A stretch of DNA of 7,241 nt from positions 1 through 7,241 of the forward strand of contig CAJTUQ010000021.1 of assembly GCA_910579335.1 (NCBI GenBank). Direction: 5' to 3'. The translations under genes and the position numbers were made by a program. Position 1 is the first letter of the stretch; each line of letters begins with the position of its first letter. Under the pieces are notes generated by a model, which saw only the letters and a list, made by a program, of their open reading frames with translations, was not told where the DNA came from and made no database searches. Below, one piece after another: positions 4,960 through 7,241 of the stretch. Origin of the DNA: an uncultured Dorea sp. GTDB lineage: Bacteria > Bacillota > Clostridia > Lachnospirales > Lachnospiraceae.

Positions 4960-7002
4960 CTAGAAAAGAAGGGCAATGCGGTATATGATAAAGCTCATAA
5001 TCCATGCTGCTGCGAGCTGGTACAGGATAATGCCGAGAGTCTTTTTAACGCTGCATAATTCCCGGTGCATGGTCGCAATAGAGGCGGTGCACGGTACATA
5101 CAGCAGGCAGAAGACCATCAGTGCAAGACCGTTGGCGGCTCCGAATCCGATGGAGCCAAGTGCGGATACCATTGAATCCATACCGGATGCAGAAGTGATG
5201 TTTTGAATGCCGAACAGGACGCTGCAGCTTGAAACTACTACTTCCTTTGCGGCGATTCCGGCAATCAGCGCAACGATGATCTGCCAGTATCCCAGCCCCG
5301 CAGGTTTAAACAGCGGAACGATGGCTTTCCCGATTAACGAGCCGAAGCTTTGGCTGATGTCTGTTACGTAGCCTGACGGACCAAAATTTAAAAGAACCCA
5401 CATGATGACGGAGGCGATAAAAATAACCGTTCCTGCTTTGCTCAGATAGTCTTTTACTTTTTCCCATACGTAGATGGCAATGGTGTGTGGATTCGGCGAT
5501 TTATATTCCGGAAGCTCTATCAGCAACGCATGTTCTGCTTTGCTCCCGTCTATTTTGGATAATATGTATGCGGTTGCAATGGCTGCGGCGATTCCAAGCA
5601 GATAGAGGGAATAGCACACAAGCATGGCGTATTTTCCGAAAAACATAGAAGAGAACAGCACATAAATAGGAAGCCTTGCACTGCAGGACATAAACGGCGT
5701 AACCAAAATCGTTTTGAAACGGTCTCGCGGGTGCTCCAGCGCCCTGGAAGCCATAAGAGCCGGAACCGTGCATCCGAAGCCCAAAAGAAGCGGAAGGAAT
5801 GCGCGGCCGGATAAACCGAGGCGGCTCATGATATCATCCATGACAAAGGCGACTCTAGCCATATATCCGCTGTCCTCCAAAATTGCCAGAGCTAAAAAAA
5901 GAATAAAAATATTCGGTAAAAATGTAAGGATTCCGCCGACGCCGGCTATGATTCCGTCCAGAATCAGCGAGGAGAGCATTTGGTTTGTGTGTATGATGGC
6001 AAGCCCTGTCGATACAAAAGCCGAAAAATTTTCCAGGCCGATTTCAAAATATCCTTTCAGCCAGTCCCCGATCGTGAAAGTCAGGAAAAATACGAGAGCC
6101 ATAATGATAAGAAAAATCGGGAGTCCAAGATAACGGCTTGTCAGATACCGGTCAATTTTATCGGTGGAGGCTTCTTTTTGTGATTTGTTTACAAGCGTTT
6201 CCGAGACGATTTCTTCGATAAAATTATATTTTTGGTTAATAATGTCCTTTTCATAGCTTTTACTTATCGTATCGCCTGGTTCTAGCGGGTACTCCTTGAT
6301 AACATTGCTATCCTTTTCTAAATGTTTAATGGCATACCAGCGTTTGTTCGGAAGTTCCTTATATTTTTTGTCCAAGGCATTTATGATGGAATCAATTTTA
6401 TCTTCAATATAGTCTTCGTATACCATAGCATATTCGCTGTGATGATTGTGGACATGGGACGACTGCATGCCCGGATGATGATGTATAAGCGGGCTCTGGC
6501 GCAGATCTGTCTTGTGGTGCGCCACTGCGTGCATGAGGATGGAGAGTCCCGTGTTTTTGCGGGCGGAAACGGCAATCACGGGGATTCCAAGCATTTCCGG
6601 AAGGCGGTGCAGGTCGATTTCCATACCGCGTTCTTCTACGATATCCATCATATTGAGTGCCAGTACTATCGGCTTTCCCAGCTCGATAAGCTGTAAAGTA
6701 AGATAAAGGTTGCGCTCAAGGCAGGATGCGTCCACGACATTAACGATAACGTCTACTTCGCCGCTCATAATGCATTGCCTGGATACGGTTTCCTCCATTG
6801 TGTAGGAGCTTAAGCTGTAGATGCCTGGAAGGTCAATCAGCTTAAATGTCTCTCCCTCATAGGTTGTCTGTCCTTCTATCTTTTCAACGGTAACGCCGGG
6901 CCAGTTCGCCACTTTTAAATTGGCTCCGGTATAGGCGTTAAAAAGAGTGGTTTTTCCGCAATTCGGATTACCTATAAATCCGACGTTAATTGTATTTTTC
7001 AT
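4960..7002 (-). CDS. feoB: Ferrous iron transport protein B
   Basis: FeoB is the membrane permease of the Feo Fe2+ uptake system, a fusion of a GTPase-like domain with a transport domain. Within 680 residues: G1 GNPNCGKTT (11-19), G2 threonine in PGVTVE (35-40), G3 DLPG (57-60), G4 NMMD (117-120), G5 SAR (146-148), a helical guanine-dissociation-inhibitor region to about 275, then the membrane domain. The gate motifs GCTVPA (410-415) and MSCSARLPIY (438-447) form the first half; AAKEVV (584-589) and YVPC (635-638) the second. Length is normal for Firmicutes and no frame break is seen. Odd is a histidine-rich stretch at 162-188 with nine His. The start ATG shares its A with the feoA stop (TGATG), so translation is coupled. 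No feoC follows, since the terminator comes 25 bp after the stop. Iron repression by Fur or a DtxR-type protein would act at an upstream promoter outside the window. Confidence 0.98.
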   Translation of the reverse strand: MKNTINVGFIGNPNCGKTTLFNAYTGANLKVANWPGVTVEKIEGQTTYEGETFKLIDLPGIYSLSSYTMEETVSRQCIMSGEVDVIVNVVDASCLERNLYLTLQLIELGKPIVLALNMMDIVEERGMEIDLHRLPEMLGIPVIAVSARKNTGLSILMHAVAHHKTDLRQSPLIHHHPGMQSSHVHNHHSEYAMVYEDYIEDKIDSIINALDKKYKELPNKRWYAIKHLEKDSNVIKEYPLEPGDTISKSYEKDIINQKYNFIEEIVSETLVNKSQKEASTDKIDRYLTSRYLGLPIFLIIMALVFFLTFTIGDWLKGYFEIGLENFSAFVSTGLAIIHTNQMLSSLILDGIIAGVGGILTFLPNIFILFLALAILEDSGYMARVAFVMDDIMSRLGLSGRAFLPLLLGFGCTVPALMASRALEHPRDRFKTILVTPFMSCSARLPIYVLFSSMFFGKYAMLVCYSLYLLGIAAAIATAYILSKIDGSKAEHALLIELPEYKSPNPHTIAIYVWEKVKDYLSKAGTVIFIASVIMWVLLNFGPSGYVTDISQSFGSLIGKAIVPLFKPAGLGYWQIIVALIAGIAAKEVVVSSCSVLFGIQNITSASGMDSMVSALGSIGFGAANGLALMVFCLLYVPCTASIATMHRELCSVKKTLGIILYQLAAAWIMSFIIYRIALLF

Positions 7003-7229
7003 CAGCGGGAGACCTCCTCTACTTCGATATGATCCGCAATTCTTTTGCCGAGAGCAAATCGCGTTCCACGGAATTTGGCGGTCAGCGCCCCCTTTTTATC
7101 ATTATTCAGAACGGTAATATGCGTCCCCTGCGTCAGGCCAAGTGCTTCTAGCCTGCGTTCAAGCTTTAATTCTATATTTATGGAAAGCACTTGGTATGTC
7201 TGGTTATTCTTTCCTTGCTTCAATGTCAT
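7002..7229 (-). CDS. feoA: Ferrous iron transport protein A
   Basis: A 75-residue SH3-like cytosolic partner of FeoB, thought to modulate its GTPase or transport activity. It begins MTLKQGKNN and carries the conserved RRLEALGLTQGTHITVL block (25-41), then a second beta-rich half ending RIADHIEVEEV (63-73), the usual FeoA layout and length. The start has GAGGG (7237-7241) 7 bases upstream, at the very edge of the window. Its TGA overlaps the feoB ATG by one base. The promoter and any iron-responsive operator lie beyond the right edge. Confidence 0.95.
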   Translation of the reverse strand: MTLKQGKNNQTYQVLSINIELKLERRLEALGLTQGTHITVLNNDKKGALTAKFRGTRFALGKRIADHIEVEEVSR

Positions 7230-7241
7230 TTTACAGCCCTC

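Overview
The window looks like chromosomal DNA from a Gram-positive Clostridia member, most likely Lachnospiraceae. The evidence is moderate GC, strong AAGGAGG-type ribosome binding sites, TATAAT promoters with TGn extensions, a GlgC of the Firmicutes type, and a DUF6465-type protein, a family I associate mainly with Lachnospiraceae. The genus cannot be fixed from this sequence.

Layout. The minus-strand 5' part of glgC (glycogen synthesis) enters from the left edge and is divergent from a plus-strand pair: a cytidylate-kinase-like protein and an ArsP_2-type membrane transporter with cysteine motifs, 23 bp apart and probably one operon. A short DUF6465-type protein follows with its own extended -10 promoter and a good intrinsic terminator. 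Next comes about 360 bp without a conventional gene. It holds a strong promoter with an A-rich upstream stretch, about 200 nt of untranslated RNA and a 12-13 bp intrinsic terminator. About 75 bp later starts a seven-helix DUF4203 (TMEM198-like) membrane protein. A PHP-domain phosphoesterase with its own promoter is the last plus-strand gene. It converges on a minus-strand feoA-feoB ferrous iron uptake operon, and a perfect 16-bp stem hairpin sits between the two.

How the genes relate. Only two functional units are clear: feoA-feoB (Fe2+ uptake, start and stop codons sharing one base) and the kinase-like/transporter pair. The others look like independently transcribed housekeeping or unknown genes. 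Two of the plus-strand products are membrane proteins, and the window carries two separate metal-related systems, the ArsP_2-like permease and FeoAB.

The most interesting part is the RNA at about 2961-3166. It has a promoter, a perfect Shine-Dalgarno sequence with no start codon after it, a repeated CCAATGGATA that begins two tiny ORFs, and a terminator whose stem starts at the stop codon of the second tiny ORF. I do not recognise it as a known riboswitch or small RNA. It could be an attenuator leader for the DUF4203 gene or a free small RNA. This is inference and needs comparative folding and transcript data.
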